Shown here piece after piece: positions 1-7,775 of a stretch of 11,195 bases of DNA (its first letter is position 1; each line of letters starts with the position of its first letter). The stretch spans positions 1-11,195 of the forward strand of contig DMNE01000080.1 of assembly GCA_003453735.1 (NCBI GenBank), given 5' to 3'. Source of the DNA: Nitrospiraceae bacterium (GTDB lineage Bacteria; Nitrospirota; Thermodesulfovibrionia; Thermodesulfovibrionales; UBA9159). The notes beneath the pieces were generated by a model, which saw nothing but the letters and a program-made list of their open reading frames with translations, was not told the DNA's origin and did no database searches. The position numbers and the translations under genes were made by a program.

Positions 1-228
1 ACAACCGTCAATCAGAAAATCGCAGTTTTCACAAATAAGTGCTTTCACCTCTTCATCGCAAGAGAAGTCCGGCGCTCTTAGAATACCGCGGATCGTCGAT
101 TGCAGTTCTCTCCGCGTGAGTATTTCGGAGAGCAAATTATACGATCCACAAGCGAGTTCTGCCCTGTCCTCTCTGTAGAAATGGCAGAAACCCCTGCAGA
201 TGATATCCGTAAAGGCGCATGTCTTCAT
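1..228 (-). CDS. Cysteine-rich protein of unknown function, C-terminus beyond window
   Basis: The reading frame opens with ATG at 228-226 and stays open for 76 codons to the left edge, so only the N-terminal part is visible. The start overlaps the cutA stop in an ATGA arrangement, which points to translational coupling with cutA. The visible part has eight cysteines, at residues 4, 11, 15, 27, 57, 66, 69 and 76. They include C-x3-C (11/15), C-x2-C (66/69) and a closing DGC. No signal peptide or membrane segment is present, so the protein is probably cytoplasmic. The paired cysteine spacing suggests a small metal-binding or Fe-S protein, but I do not recognise a named family. Coding is supported by the unbroken frame to the edge, the coupled start and the ordered cysteine pairs. 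Confidence 0.72.
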   Translation of the reverse strand, partial: MKTCAFTDIICRGFCHFYREDRAELACGSYNLLSEILTRRELQSTIRGILRAPDFSCDEEVKALICENCDFLIDGC

Positions 229-551
229 GGAAATGTCGAGTCGGTCACTTCCTCCAGCCACGTAAGGTAATCCGCTGACCCTTTGATAACAGGAAAAGCG
301 AGGATCTCGGGCACGGTATAACTGTGGAGTTCTTTCACTTTTCTGGCTAAGGCGTCGAAGAGGCTCTCCCGAGTCTTCGCGATCATCAAAACCTCTGCTT
401 CGTCCTGTATCTTGCCCATCCAGCTATAAATCGATCGGATTCCTTTAATAATGTTCACGCACCCAGCAAGGCGCTCCTTCACAAGGGAAAGAGCAATTTT
501 TGCTGCCTCATCCTCATTTGAAGCGGTAATGAAAACTACGATGGCCTGCAT
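225..551 (-). CDS. cutA: CutA-like divalent-cation tolerance protein
   Basis: This small cytoplasmic protein of 108 residues matches the usual CutA1 length of about 100-115. The family forms very stable trimers with a ferredoxin-like fold related to PII proteins. It was linked to copper tolerance in E. coli, but its molecular role is unsettled. Recognisable family features are the N-terminal VVFITASNEDEA strand and helix start, LAGCVNII near residues 28-35, SIYSWMGKI near 40-48, an E..VLMIAKT strand near 53-60, and HSYTVPEILAFPVIKG near 76-91 followed by YLTWL. A GGGGAG ribosome-binding site lies four bases before the ATG. A 214 bp gap separates it from the aminopeptidase gene upstream, so it probably has its own transcript. 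Its stop overlaps the start of the cysteine-rich gene. Confidence 0.93.
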   Translation of the reverse strand: MQAIVVFITASNEDEAAKIALSLVKERLAGCVNIIKGIRSIYSWMGKIQDEAEVLMIAKTRESLFDALARKVKELHSYTVPEILAFPVIKGSADYLTWLEEVTDSTFP

Positions 552-667
552 GTAGCTCCCCGTTGTTCCATATTACAATTACCTTAAGAAGCTCAGCCCT
601 GGCAGATATATATGCGGAAAGACTTTTGTCTCATAATGCATCAAAGTGTCAGCGGCTGCCTCCATAG

Positions 668-711
668 AAAAAATAAAAAGCCCCTTATATACCATTGGTT
701 GCAGACGGGGA
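668..711 (-). terminator. Possible weak terminator after the purF-aminopeptidase run
   Basis: Read on the minus strand, CCCC near 710-707 can pair with GGGG near 684-681, and ACC/GGT can pair inside the loop. A T-rich tract (TTTTTATTTTTT) follows directly. The stem is short and has a long loop, so this is a modest call. It does sit about 55-100 bp past the aminopeptidase stop, before the separate cutA unit, where a terminator would be expected. Confidence 0.3.
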
Positions 712-765
712 CATCATCGTTTGTGGTAACCCGTTGCGTATATAGTTTTCAAGAATTCCGGAATA

Positions 766-1902
766 CTACTTTACTGTATCGGCAAATCTGCCGTTCTTCA
801 GAAGAGCCGTTCTTTTGCCGTCTTTATGAATGAGCACCACCGTTGGTTTGAAGAATACAAAGTCCTGATGAAAGGGCGTCATGACAGTGCCTCCGAAGGA
901 ACTGTTGTCTCCCAGCGCAACGTGTATAGTGCCAAGGATCTTTTCCGACTCAAGGATATTGTCTGGCCTTCGCGCCTTATCATTCGTACCGATACCCAGC
1001 TCTGCTATATTTCGATTCTCTTCTCTCTCGTTTAATTTGTCATCGAGCACCCTCGTAAATGGCTCATCCCCTTTAACCTTAACGACCAGCCCGTTCCTCA
1101 CTGTCAACGTCACGGGGGTCTTCAATTCTCTCGTCTGCGCCCACTCCAGGACAAGCTGACCATTTGCCGTACCTTCCTGGGGAGCAAGATAGACCTCACC
1201 TGCAGGAAGATTGCCGAAAGAGCCCTTTTTTGTGAGTATCCCTGTATCAGATAACGCCTTTCTTCCTCTCTTCGACATCACAAGGTGAGTTCCATTTGGT
1301 GCCGTTATCTCTACAGTCTCGGCCTTATTCACACTCTGTGCGATAGCTAAAGTCCTTCGTGCTAATGCTCTCCAATCAACATTCATTGGGCCTTCAAGCA
1401 TTGCCATGTCAAACAGCGGCATGCTAGCGTAACGACATCCGCACACTCTTGTAAGGAGATCCCTGAATCTTGTATGGCTCGTGGAGTAGTTAGAGAGGGC
1501 GATAACCGCCTGCACCGTCGAACGGCAGTGTTTCCTCACTATATCCTCCGCCTTCTCGATTTCTGCAGCGGAGCTTCTCTTCGCGAGAAGGGATGAGAAG
1601 AGGCCCCCTGCCTTCAGGCTATCCACGGTTCTCTCACCAAAGGCCAGTCGCCAGAGTTCCTCTGGGGGTTCCGCACCGTGACTCTGCGTCGAAGGATATT
1701 CATGAAAGAATACCTTTTTCGCAAATGCCTTTCCTATCTCACCAGCAAGCAGCGCAATATCCCGCAGCCGTTCTCTTCTGCACCGTTCTTCAATATCAAG
1801 GATCTCAGAGTCGGGTATCCTGTCACTAAATACGAGAACCCGCTCCTGTCTTTTCACACCGAGATTCGTGGTAAAGATCGCCCTGAGGGATTCGATCACC
1901 AT
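766..1902 (-). CDS. M29-type (aminopeptidase T-like) metallo-aminopeptidase
   Basis: The 378-residue protein belongs to the aminopeptidase T / thermophilic M29 metalloprotease group, which removes N-terminal residues using two metal ions. The C-terminal half carries what I read as the metal ligands: E236 in NLPAGEVYLAP, E301 in NIAELGIGTN, H327 in GTIHVALGDN, and H345 and D347 in PFHQDFV. The N-terminal half (about 1-190) is more divergent, which is normal for the group. There is no signal peptide, so it should be cytoplasmic and could serve general peptide turnover. Its ATG lies 8 bp after the purF stop with no clear Shine-Dalgarno sequence, suggesting expression coupled to purF. The family assignment is firm. 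The substrate is unknown, and some homologues are annotated only as leucyl aminopeptidase. Confidence 0.85.
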   Translation of the reverse strand: MVIESLRAIFTTNLGVKRQERVLVFSDRIPDSEILDIEERCRRERLRDIALLAGEIGKAFAKKVFFHEYPSTQSHGAEPPEELWRLAFGERTVDSLKAGGLFSSLLAKRSSAAEIEKAEDIVRKHCRSTVQAVIALSNYSTSHTRFRDLLTRVCGCRYASMPLFDMAMLEGPMNVDWRALARRTLAIAQSVNKAETVEITAPNGTHLVMSKRGRKALSDTGILTKKGSFGNLPAGEVYLAPQEGTANGQLVLEWAQTRELKTPVTLTVRNGLVVKVKGDEPFTRVLDDKLNEREENRNIAELGIGTNDKARRPDNILESEKILGTIHVALGDNSSFGGTVMTPFHQDFVFFKPTVVLIHKDGKRTALLKNGRFADTVK

Positions 1903-1910
1903 CGAGCCAT

Positions 1911-3353
1911 CTACCGGAACATGAACTCCAGCTGTTCAAGGTGTTCGCCCGGGAAACCGATAGGATAGTCGTTATCAAAACAGGCCCTGCAAAAGTTTCC
2001 GGAATCCGGAACGATCCGCTTGATGCCCTCAATGCTCATGTAAGCGAGGGAGTCTGCAGTTACGAACTTTCTTATTTCCTCGATCAAGTGCGTAGAGGCG
2101 ATGAGTTCCTGTCTGGTCGGGGTATCGATGCCGTAGAAACAGGGGCCAATGGTAGGCGGAGAGCTGATCCTGAGGTGGACCTCCCTGGCACCTCCGACCT
2201 CCCGAATCATCTTGACGATCTTCTTGCTGGTAGTCCCCCTCACGATCGAGTCGTCAACAACAATAACCCTTTTCCCTTCAAGAAGCTTCTTCACCGGATT
2301 GAGCTTGATCTTCACGCCAAAATGGCGTATGCTCTGTTTCGGCTCTATGAAGGTCCTGCCCACATAGTGGTTTCTTATCAGACCGAAGTCAAAATGAATC
2401 CCGCTCTCCTCAGAGAATCCTATTGCGGCAGGCACTCCCGAATCTGGCACGGGTATGACAAGATCGGCATCTACGGGTGCTTCCCGCGCTAGTTGGCGGC
2501 CGAACTCTTTCCTTATCTCATTGACATTCTGATAACCGAAGATGTAACTGTCCGGACGGGAGAAGTATATGAACTCGAATATGCAGTGCGCCTTTTTACA
2601 GCTGGTGAGCGCCTTTACTGACCTCATGCCATTCTCATCAATGATGAGCATCTCCCCCGGCTCGATGTCCCTGATGTAGGCTGCATTTATAAGATCGAGG
2701 GCACAGGTTTCCGAAGTAACCACGTACGCGCCATCCACCTCTCCCAGACACATAGGTCTCACCCCATAGGGATCCCTCACCGCAATAAGCTCCTTCTCAT
2801 TGAGTATCAGAAGACTGAAGGCACCGCTGACTTTATGTAATGCCTGGATGATCCTTTCGTAAGGGTCATTTCCCTTTGCATGAGCAATAAGATGGACGAT
2901 CACCTCGCTGTCTGAGGTTGATTGGAATATGGCTCCCTGTTCCTCAAGGTCTCTTCTCAGCTCCACCGCATTGACAATATTGCCGTTATGAGCCAAGGCG
3001 AGGGGTCCGAGGGCAAAGTTGGCAACGATGGGCTGGACATTCTTCAGGACGCTGCTTCCCGCTGTAGAGTATCGGTTATGTCCGATAGCCATATATCCCG
3101 GCAGTCTCTTAAGCCTCTTCTCAGTAAATATATCCGCAACGAGACCCATGGACTTTTCAATATAGAGTTGTCTGCCGTCAGACGAACATATCCCTGCCCC
3201 TTCCTGCCCCCTGTGTTGAAGAGCGTAGAGACCAAGATAGGTGAGGTTGGATGCCTCAGCATGGTTAAACACTCCAAATATCCCGCATTCCTCACGAACG
3301 TCGTAGAACGGATTAGCCGGCGTATGACAACTGCTTGACTTTAGAAACCGCAT
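1911..3353 (-). CDS. purF: Amidophosphoribosyltransferase (glutamine PRPP amidotransferase)
   Basis: PurF catalyses the first committed step of purine synthesis, PRPP + glutamine to 5-phosphoribosylamine. The 480-residue protein has an N-terminal Ntn glutaminase domain and a C-terminal phosphoribosyltransferase domain. EECGIFGV places the nucleophile at C23, so residues 1-22 are a propeptide to be removed. RGQEGAG (48-54), GHNRYST (91-97) and AHNGN (121-125) are typical of the glutaminase site. [13 protein letters not shown] (363-375) is the PRPP loop. C257, C405, C455 and C458 match the four [4Fe-4S] ligands of the Bacillus-type enzyme, so it is probably oxygen-sensitive. A strong GAGGAGA ribosome-binding site at 3365-3359 overlaps the stop codon of the exonuclease gene, with a 10 bp intergenic gap. 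No other purine gene is present in the window. Confidence 0.97.
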   Translation of the reverse strand: MRFLKSSSCHTPANPFYDVREECGIFGVFNHAEASNLTYLGLYALQHRGQEGAGICSSDGRQLYIEKSMGLVADIFTEKRLKRLPGYMAIGHNRYSTAGSSVLKNVQPIVANFALGPLALAHNGNIVNAVELRRDLEEQGAIFQSTSDSEVIVHLIAHAKGNDPYERIIQALHKVSGAFSLLILNEKELIAVRDPYGVRPMCLGEVDGAYVVTSETCALDLINAAYIRDIEPGEMLIIDENGMRSVKALTSCKKAHCIFEFIYFSRPDSYIFGYQNVNEIRKEFGRQLAREAPVDADLVIPVPDSGVPAAIGFSEESGIHFDFGLIRNHYVGRTFIEPKQSIRHFGVKIKLNPVKKLLEGKRVIVVDDSIVRGTTSKKIVKMIREVGGAREVHLRISSPPTIGPCFYGIDTPTRQELIASTHLIEEIRKFVTADSLAYMSIEGIKRIVPDSGNFCRACFDNDYPIGFPGEHLEQLEFMFR

Positions 3354-3363
3354 ATTTGTCTCC

Positions 3364-4047
3364 TCATGATTTGTCAGGGAAGAACCTGATGTAGTTTTCC
3401 CAATAGGTGAACAACTCCTTGGTCGCCATAATGTCTCCGAGACAGTACTTCGCTATTTCGGCATACCTCTCTGATGAGAACAGGTCCTTGATGTTATACC
3501 CAGTTATTCCCTCTGACTTCGGACTCTTGATCCCAAACGTCTTGCACCACATATCGAGACTAAATCGTCTTCTTGAAGCGCCGTAAAAGGTAAGCTGGTC
3601 GAAGAGATCCACATGCGGACCGCTATACCTGTTCGGCATAAGATCTCTTGTGGGTCTTATTTTATGGACAGCGGACCTAACTATGATAAACGGACAGTCA
3701 AAGCCTCTGCCGTTAAAGGTAATGAACTGATCGTAACTCTTAATTGCATCCCAAAAACTCCTCAGAATCTCCTGCTCGGTACGGATCTGAAAACTGATAC
3801 CATTTTCTTCAAAGGGTAAGAGAGACCCCTCAGGAGCCTGGAAATAAACTGCGCCCTTCAAGGAATCAGGGTTAAGCATGCCTATCGCAATTATCGCGCC
3901 TGTCTGCGGATACAACGAAAGGCTTTCCTTCACCCCGTGAACATCCTCCTCAGTTTCGGCCCACCGGAGGAGATACTCCTGTGTAGCTTTATCGAGGGAC
4001 TCAAAATCCATCCCAACAGTCTCTATGTCAAAGATGATCCTCGACAT
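3364..4047 (-). CDS. DEDDy 3'-5' exonuclease, PolB-proofreading-like, stand-alone
   Basis: The 227-residue protein has the RNase H-like exonuclease fold related to the proofreading domain of family B DNA polymerases. The four acidic metal ligands can be read off: D7 and E9 in IIFDIETVG (Exo I), D117 in [10 protein letters not shown] (Exo II), and D205 in YCLGDIMAT (Exo III). Y201 four residues before D205 makes it the DEDDy subtype. No polymerase, helicase or HRDC domain is attached, so it is a free nuclease, presumably acting on DNA or RNA ends in the cytoplasm; the substrate is not known. The ATG must be the true start because Exo I begins at residue 4, yet no Shine-Dalgarno sequence precedes it. 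The 72 bp gap from ctpA could hold a weak promoter. Confidence 0.85.
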   Translation of the reverse strand: MSRIIFDIETVGMDFESLDKATQEYLLRWAETEEDVHGVKESLSLYPQTGAIIAIGMLNPDSLKGAVYFQAPEGSLLPFEENGISFQIRTEQEILRSFWDAIKSYDQFITFNGRGFDCPFIIVRSAVHKIRPTRDLMPNRYSGPHVDLFDQLTFYGASRRRFSLDMWCKTFGIKSPKSEGITGYNIKDLFSSERYAEIAKYCLGDIMATKELFTYWENYIRFFPDKS

Positions 4048-4119
4048 CTATTCATACGTACGAACATGATTAATGAAACATGATCGTTATCGTCTATACC
4101 CGGTATCGTGCCTCTCTGC

Positions 4120-5439
4120 TTAGGATGCCTTCGGTAACTCCTTAAATACTTTCCACGTCTTCAGAAGGTCTATCGCCATTTGAAGCTGCACATCGCCTTT
4201 TTCGGAAACCTCAACCGGCGCAGTCTCCGCTTCTGGTTGCATTTTTTCATCATTTTGGTCATTATTCTGGTCATTTTTCAGATGCCTCTCCAGGTCTTTC
4301 TCCCTGAACACAGCATGCTCTTTTTCACCGTTTTTTGACTCTAATTTCACAATAATGTCAGGAGTAATGCCGGTAGACTGAATAGAGGTTCCATTGGGGG
4401 TATAATACCGGGCAGTGGTGAGTCTGAGCCCTGAGCCGTCACTGAGAGGGATGACGCTCTGGACGGATCCTTTCCCAAAGGTCTGGACGCCAAGTATCGC
4501 CGCCCTGTGCCAGTCTTTCAGAGCACCGGCAACAATCTCCGATGCACTTGCGCTGCCCTGATTTACAAGAACGATCATGGTCGGTTTCTCATAGGAAGGC
4601 AATTTTCCTTCTGTTCGATACTCAGTTTTCTCACCCGATCTGTCTTTGATGTAAACAACGAGTTTCCCCTGAGGCAGGAACTGACTGGCCACATCAATGG
4701 CGCTGTTCAGCAGGCCCCCAGGATCGTTTCTCAGGTCAACGATCAGGGAATCCATCTTTTCGTCGCTAAGTTGTTTTAAGGCCGCCGAGAGGTCGGATGC
4801 CGTCTGTTCCTGAAACTGGTTCAGTTTTACATAACCGATCCCATTTTCTAGCATCTTCGACTTCACGCTCTTCACCTTAATGATGTCACGCTCTATAGTA
4901 AAGTCCTTCGATTCTTTCCATTCTTCCCGCATAATGGTTATCTTCACCTTCGAGCCCTTTGGCCCCCTCATCTTGTCCACCGCATCATGAAGCGACATAT
5001 CTCTGGTGCTCTGGTCGTCGATCTTGATTATTTTGTCACCGGCCTTTATCCCAGCCCGATAGGCAGGAGTATCCTCAATAGGCGCGATCACGGTGAGGAG
5101 GTTGTCCTTAATGCCGATCTGTATCCCGATGCCGCCGAATTCTCCCTTTGTCTCTACCTGCATCTCCTTGTACGCATCGGGAGGCATAAAACCTGAATGC
5201 GGGTCAAGAGAATTCAACATCCCCTTAATCGCCGCATAGATAAGATCCTTTGTCTTGACATCCTCCACATAATTCTTTTTTACAATGGACAAGACCTCGG
5301 TAAATATCTTGAGATTTTCGTATCCTTCCACCTCTGCACTCACACGGCCTATTGACCACCTGCCCACAAGAATGCCCGCAACTGCGAATGACAGAACCAA
5401 TACCCATACCAGAGGCAGCTTCCTCTTAATGCTCATCAT
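4120..5439 (-). CDS. ctpA: Carboxy-terminal processing protease, S41 family with PDZ domain
   Basis: The 439-residue envelope protease starts with a basic n-region and a hydrophobic stretch (about 9-26), consistent with export or an N-terminal membrane anchor; VSA at 33-35 could be a cleavage site. A PDZ domain spans roughly 100-172 (EFGGIGIQI to KVKITIMRE). The tail-specific protease core follows, with Ser-Lys catalysis: S298 in NQGSASASEI, K323 in FGKGSVQ and Q327, at the same S-to-K spacing of 25 as in E. coli Prc. Residues 370-415 form a charged, Asn/Asp/Gln-rich linker. The gene lies 53 bp after envC with two ribosome-binding sites: AGGAGG at 5455-5450 fits the first ATG and AAGGAG at 5447-5442 fits a second ATG at 5436. 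Ctp/Prc proteases can control peptidoglycan hydrolases, which fits the ftsEX-envC neighbourhood, but the target here is inference. Confidence 0.94.
   Translation of the reverse strand: MMSIKRKLPLVWVLVLSFAVAGILVGRWSIGRVSAEVEGYENLKIFTEVLSIVKKNYVEDVKTKDLIYAAIKGMLNSLDPHSGFMPPDAYKEMQVETKGEFGGIGIQIGIKDNLLTVIAPIEDTPAYRAGIKAGDKIIKIDDQSTRDMSLHDAVDKMRGPKGSKVKITIMREEWKESKDFTIERDIIKVKSVKSKMLENGIGYVKLNQFQEQTASDLSAALKQLSDEKMDSLIVDLRNDPGGLLNSAIDVASQFLPQGKLVVYIKDRSGEKTEYRTEGKLPSYEKPTMIVLVNQGSASASEIVAGALKDWHRAAILGVQTFGKGSVQSVIPLSDGSGLRLTTARYYTPNGTSIQSTGITPDIIVKLESKNGEKEHAVFREKDLERHLKNDQNNDQNDEKMQPEAETAPVEVSEKGDVQLQMAIDLLKTWKVFKELPKAS
4252..4275 (-). repeat. 12-bp tandem repeat inside the ctpA tail
   Basis: On the plus strand ATTTTGGTCATT is followed directly by ATTCTGGTCATT, differing at one base. 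The repeat is in frame (12 bp) and gives an Asn-Asp-Gln-Asn pattern near residues 389-397 of CtpA, in the region expected to be disordered. The copy number could vary between strains without disrupting the protease. Confidence 0.6.
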
Positions 5440-5492
5440 CTCTCCTTAACCTCCTAATTTTCACCCCAAAAGCTCTATGCATTTGCGGGGAA

Positions 5493-6878
5493 CTATCTTT
5501 TCTTTAACCATTGCGTCGGATCAAGGGGTTTCCCCTTGTATCTGATCTCAAAATAAAGGGACGGAGTATTGAGTACTCCTGACTCCCCAACTTTCCCAAC
5601 AACGTCGTGCACTTTTATTATATCTCCAACCTTAAAAAAAATCTCTGCTAGATTTGCATAGAGGGTGTGATATCCCTCACCGTGATTGACAATCAAAAGG
5701 TTACCGTAGCCCTTGAACCACTCTGCGAAGACAACCTTGCCGCTGTAAACAGCTTTTATTGAATCTTCATCTGTCTTGATGTAAATTCCGTTTCTGAAAA
5801 CGGGGGTGTCAAATCTCGGGTCCTTCTGACTGCCGTAGGGAACGATGATCCTCCCGTTAACAGGCCACGAAAGCCTCCCCTTGAGTGCTGAAAAACCCTT
5901 TGCCTCGAAGGTCTCTTTCTCTTCAAGTTTTTTGATAACATCACGGAGTCGCCTGGATGCCTCCTCAAGCTCCCTGAGCATCTTTTCATGCGATACCTTC
6001 TCGCTTCTAACCGACACAAGGATCTGCTCCCTATCCTTCTTTTTTTCAGACAGGGTCCTCTCCGTAAGCCTCACCCTCTCCTCTTCCCTCTGCATCTCGG
6101 CACGGAGATCCTTGAGTTGTTTTTCTTGTTCCTCCAAACTTTTGATCGTACTGAGGTAGCTATCAATAACCCTTCGCTCATACACCGTAACCTGTTCAAG
6201 ATATCTCCATCGCCGCATCATCTGCCCTATGTCATCCGCGTTCAGCAGGACAAACAATTCGTACGACTGGCCATACCGTTGCATAGCCCGAAGTTTTCTC
6301 TTCATCCAGTCCTTTTTCACATCGAGAGAGTCCCGATTGGCCGATATCTCAGCCTCGACTCTCTGTATTTGAGCCTCTGTTTGACTACGTCTGGCCCGCT
6401 GTTTCCTCAACTCTATTCCGATGTCATCAAGTCTCTTATCGACGGTATCGATCTCTTCAAGCACCGAATATTCCTGTTTCCTCGTCTCCTCAAGCTTACC
6501 CTTGTATATCTCCATCTCCTTCTGGAGTTTTTGGTACTCTTCTTTAGGGTTGTCAGCCGAAACCACTGAGGGAACAAGTAATTCACTGGAGAGCATAAAA
6601 CAGAAAAGGCTCAAGAAAAAGACAGCACCCAGAAGTCCCTTATCATCGATCGCGCTCGCCGAAGTCGTCTTATGCAACTGCCGCCTCTCTTCCCCCTTTG
6701 CTTCAGTCCGTCTGATTCGCCAGCCCACTCGAGAGGAGGGGGAAGCTCCTGCTTCGTTCGTCTCAGGAGACTCGCCCACAAGGGGAAAAAAGGATAGAAG
6801 AAAAAAAACTGCTTTTCGCGGGCTACGCTTGATTTTTGACCTCAAACCCCGCATGTACGAGAGCGCATCATCTATCAT
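5493..6878 (-). CDS. envC: EnvC-like murein hydrolase activator, degenerate LytM/M23 domain
   Basis: The protein has a signal peptide core (LLGAVFFLSLFCFMLS, 82-97, with VVSA-D at 105-109), long coiled coils (about 112-325) and a C-terminal LytM fold (about 336-458). In active M23 enzymes the LytM domain supplies zinc-binding His/Asp and an HxH pair. Here those sites read FRNGIYIK (361-368), LYANL (406-410) and SLYFEIR (440-446), so the expected His and Asp residues are lost. This matches E. coli EnvC, which activates amidases instead of cutting. The place directly after ftsEX supports the role, since FtsX recruits EnvC. The start is doubtful: the open frame begins at ATG 6878, but residues 1-67 look like translated repeat DNA with weak ribosome-binding sites. 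TTG at 6677 has GAGAGG six bases upstream and would give a 394-residue precursor with a normal signal peptide. Confidence 0.87.
   Translation of the reverse strand: MIDDALSYMRGLRSKIKRSPRKAVFFLLSFFPLVGESPETNEAGASPSSRVGWRIRRTEAKGEERRQLHKTTSASAIDDKGLLGAVFFLSLFCFMLSSELLVPSVVSADNPKEEYQKLQKEMEIYKGKLEETRKQEYSVLEEIDTVDKRLDDIGIELRKQRARRSQTEAQIQRVEAEISANRDSLDVKKDWMKRKLRAMQRYGQSYELFVLLNADDIGQMMRRWRYLEQVTVYERRVIDSYLSTIKSLEEQEKQLKDLRAEMQREEERVRLTERTLSEKKKDREQILVSVRSEKVSHEKMLRELEEASRRLRDVIKKLEEKETFEAKGFSALKGRLSWPVNGRIIVPYGSQKDPRFDTPVFRNGIYIKTDEDSIKAVYSGKVVFAEWFKGYGNLLIVNHGEGYHTLYANLAEIFFKVGDIIKVHDVVGKVGESGVLNTPSLYFEIRYKGKPLDPTQWLKKR
6684..6689 (-). promoter_or_regulatory. Ribosome-binding site favouring a TTG start for envC
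   Basis: GAGAGG (minus strand) lies six bases before the in-frame TTG at 6677-6675. No comparably good site precedes the ATG at 6878 or the ATG at 6854. Starting at TTG also places the hydrophobic signal core about 15 residues from the N-terminus, as expected for an exported protein. Confidence 0.45.
6689..6788. repeat. Candidate palindromic repeat (REP/MITE-like) between ftsX and envC
   Basis: The segment is bounded by inverted C/G-rich ends: CTTCCCCCTTTG at 6689-6700 against CAAGGGGAAA at 6779-6788. It contains two perfect small dyads, GAAGC-AGGA-GCTTC at about 6742-6755 and GTCTC-CT-GAGAC at about 6760-6771. Read in the envC frame it gives a low-complexity Pro/Ser/Gly/Arg/Glu stretch unlike any EnvC domain, as is usual for intergenic palindromic repeats that happen to be open. 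Only one copy is present in the window, so repeat status rests on internal structure alone. It has no coding capacity for a transposase. Confidence 0.4.
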
Positions 6879-6901
6879 GCATCATGCCCAACGCGGAAAA
6901 C

Positions 6902-7771
6902 CTAAAATCGTATTCTTCCGATCGCAATGAGCGCTCCGGTAATACCGAGGAAGAGACCCGCAGCTGGCAAGGAGATAGTGACCTCCGGTGGAAACATAGC
7001 GGCAGTGACCAGAGGTGCCGTTACGGCCAATTGTTTGAAGACGATCTGGTAAAAGACGAGTATGATCGCCAGGCTGATGCAGGCTCCGCTTATCCCGATA
7101 ATTCCCCCCTCAATAAGAAAGGGTGTCCTGATAAAGCTCCTCGTCGCACCCAAAAGCTTCAAAGTCTCTATCTCTTCCTTTCTCCGGTAAAAGAGAATCT
7201 TAACCGTGCTGTAACAGATGAAGATTATTCCCGCCGTCATAATCGCGGCAAGGGCAAAGCCTATGGTCTGCACCCCCGTCTTTATGGAATGAATAGACGT
7301 GAGAAATTTCTCTCCATACTGTACATCGTCTATGCCAGGCATTTTCTTAATATCCGAAACGAACGACTTCACGGACTCCGGCGCAACCGCCTGTCGTTTC
7401 AACCGTATCTCGATGGAGGCAGACAAGGGGTTTTCGTTCAGCCCCTCAAGGATGTAGTCGGCATCCCGCATCGTGCTTTTTAATTCCCGTAATGCATCGG
7501 TCTTTGAGATATATCGGATTTTTTCGACACCCTTGTATTTCTTAATCGAATCAATGATATTCTGAGAATCCGCTTCAGGGATCCCCTCCTTCAGGTAGGC
7601 GACAACCGAGAACTTCTCCGGCAGCTTTTTCGTGAAAGAGTCCACATTATAAATGAACAGTACGACGAGCGTCACCACCAGCAGTCCCATTGCTATGGTA
7701 AACATGGAAAGGAGATTGATCCACTTCTCATAGCGCAGGCTCTGAAGAGCTATTTTAAAGGAATACGGCAC
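6902..7771 (-). CDS. ftsX: Cell division protein FtsX, ABC-transporter-like permease
   Basis: The 289-residue membrane protein has the FtsX layout: a cytoplasmic N-terminus with a conserved SLRYEKWINLLS segment, a first membrane helix (about 20-41), and a periplasmic domain (about 45-165). Three more helices follow at about 168-194, 222-246 and 266-286. RRKEEIETLKLLGATRSFI (196-214) is the conserved cytoplasmic coupling segment. FtsX pairs with FtsE at the septum and passes its ATPase-driven conformational change to periplasmic hydrolase activators, here the EnvC-like product of the next gene. Translation starts at GTG 7771-7769, four bases after the ftsE stop, and its ribosome-binding site (AAGGGA) lies inside the end of ftsE. 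Confidence 0.95.
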   Translation of the reverse strand: MPYSFKIALQSLRYEKWINLLSMFTIAMGLLVVTLVVLFIYNVDSFTKKLPEKFSVVAYLKEGIPEADSQNIIDSIKKYKGVEKIRYISKTDALRELKSTMRDADYILEGLNENPLSASIEIRLKRQAVAPESVKSFVSDIKKMPGIDDVQYGEKFLTSIHSIKTGVQTIGFALAAIMTAGIIFICYSTVKILFYRRKEEIETLKLLGATRSFIRTPFLIEGGIIGISGACISLAIILVFYQIVFKQLAVTAPLVTAAMFPPEVTISLPAAGLFLGITGALIAIGRIRF

Positions 7772-7775
7772 TGCC

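Noticed and set aside
612..833. 73-codon plus-strand frame in the cutA-aminopeptidase gap
   Set aside because: It runs into the aminopeptidase gene on the opposite strand, has no family features and no ribosome-binding site.
1941..2492. Long plus-strand frame opposite purF
   Set aside because: It is fully antisense to an unmistakable purF, so its openness reflects purF codon use.
4048..4119. Promoter before the exonuclease gene
   Set aside because: Only a TATGAAT-like string close to the ATG and a 7-base direct repeat (ACATGAT) are present. There is no credible -35, and the spacing is too short.
5988..6569. Long plus-strand frame opposite envC
   Set aside because: It is antisense to the coiled-coil region. 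The Leu/Ser-rich product mirrors Glu/Lys/Arg-rich codons.
6836..7483. 215-codon plus-strand frame opposite ftsX
   Set aside because: ftsX is well supported on the minus strand. The plus product shows no domain and has abnormal composition.
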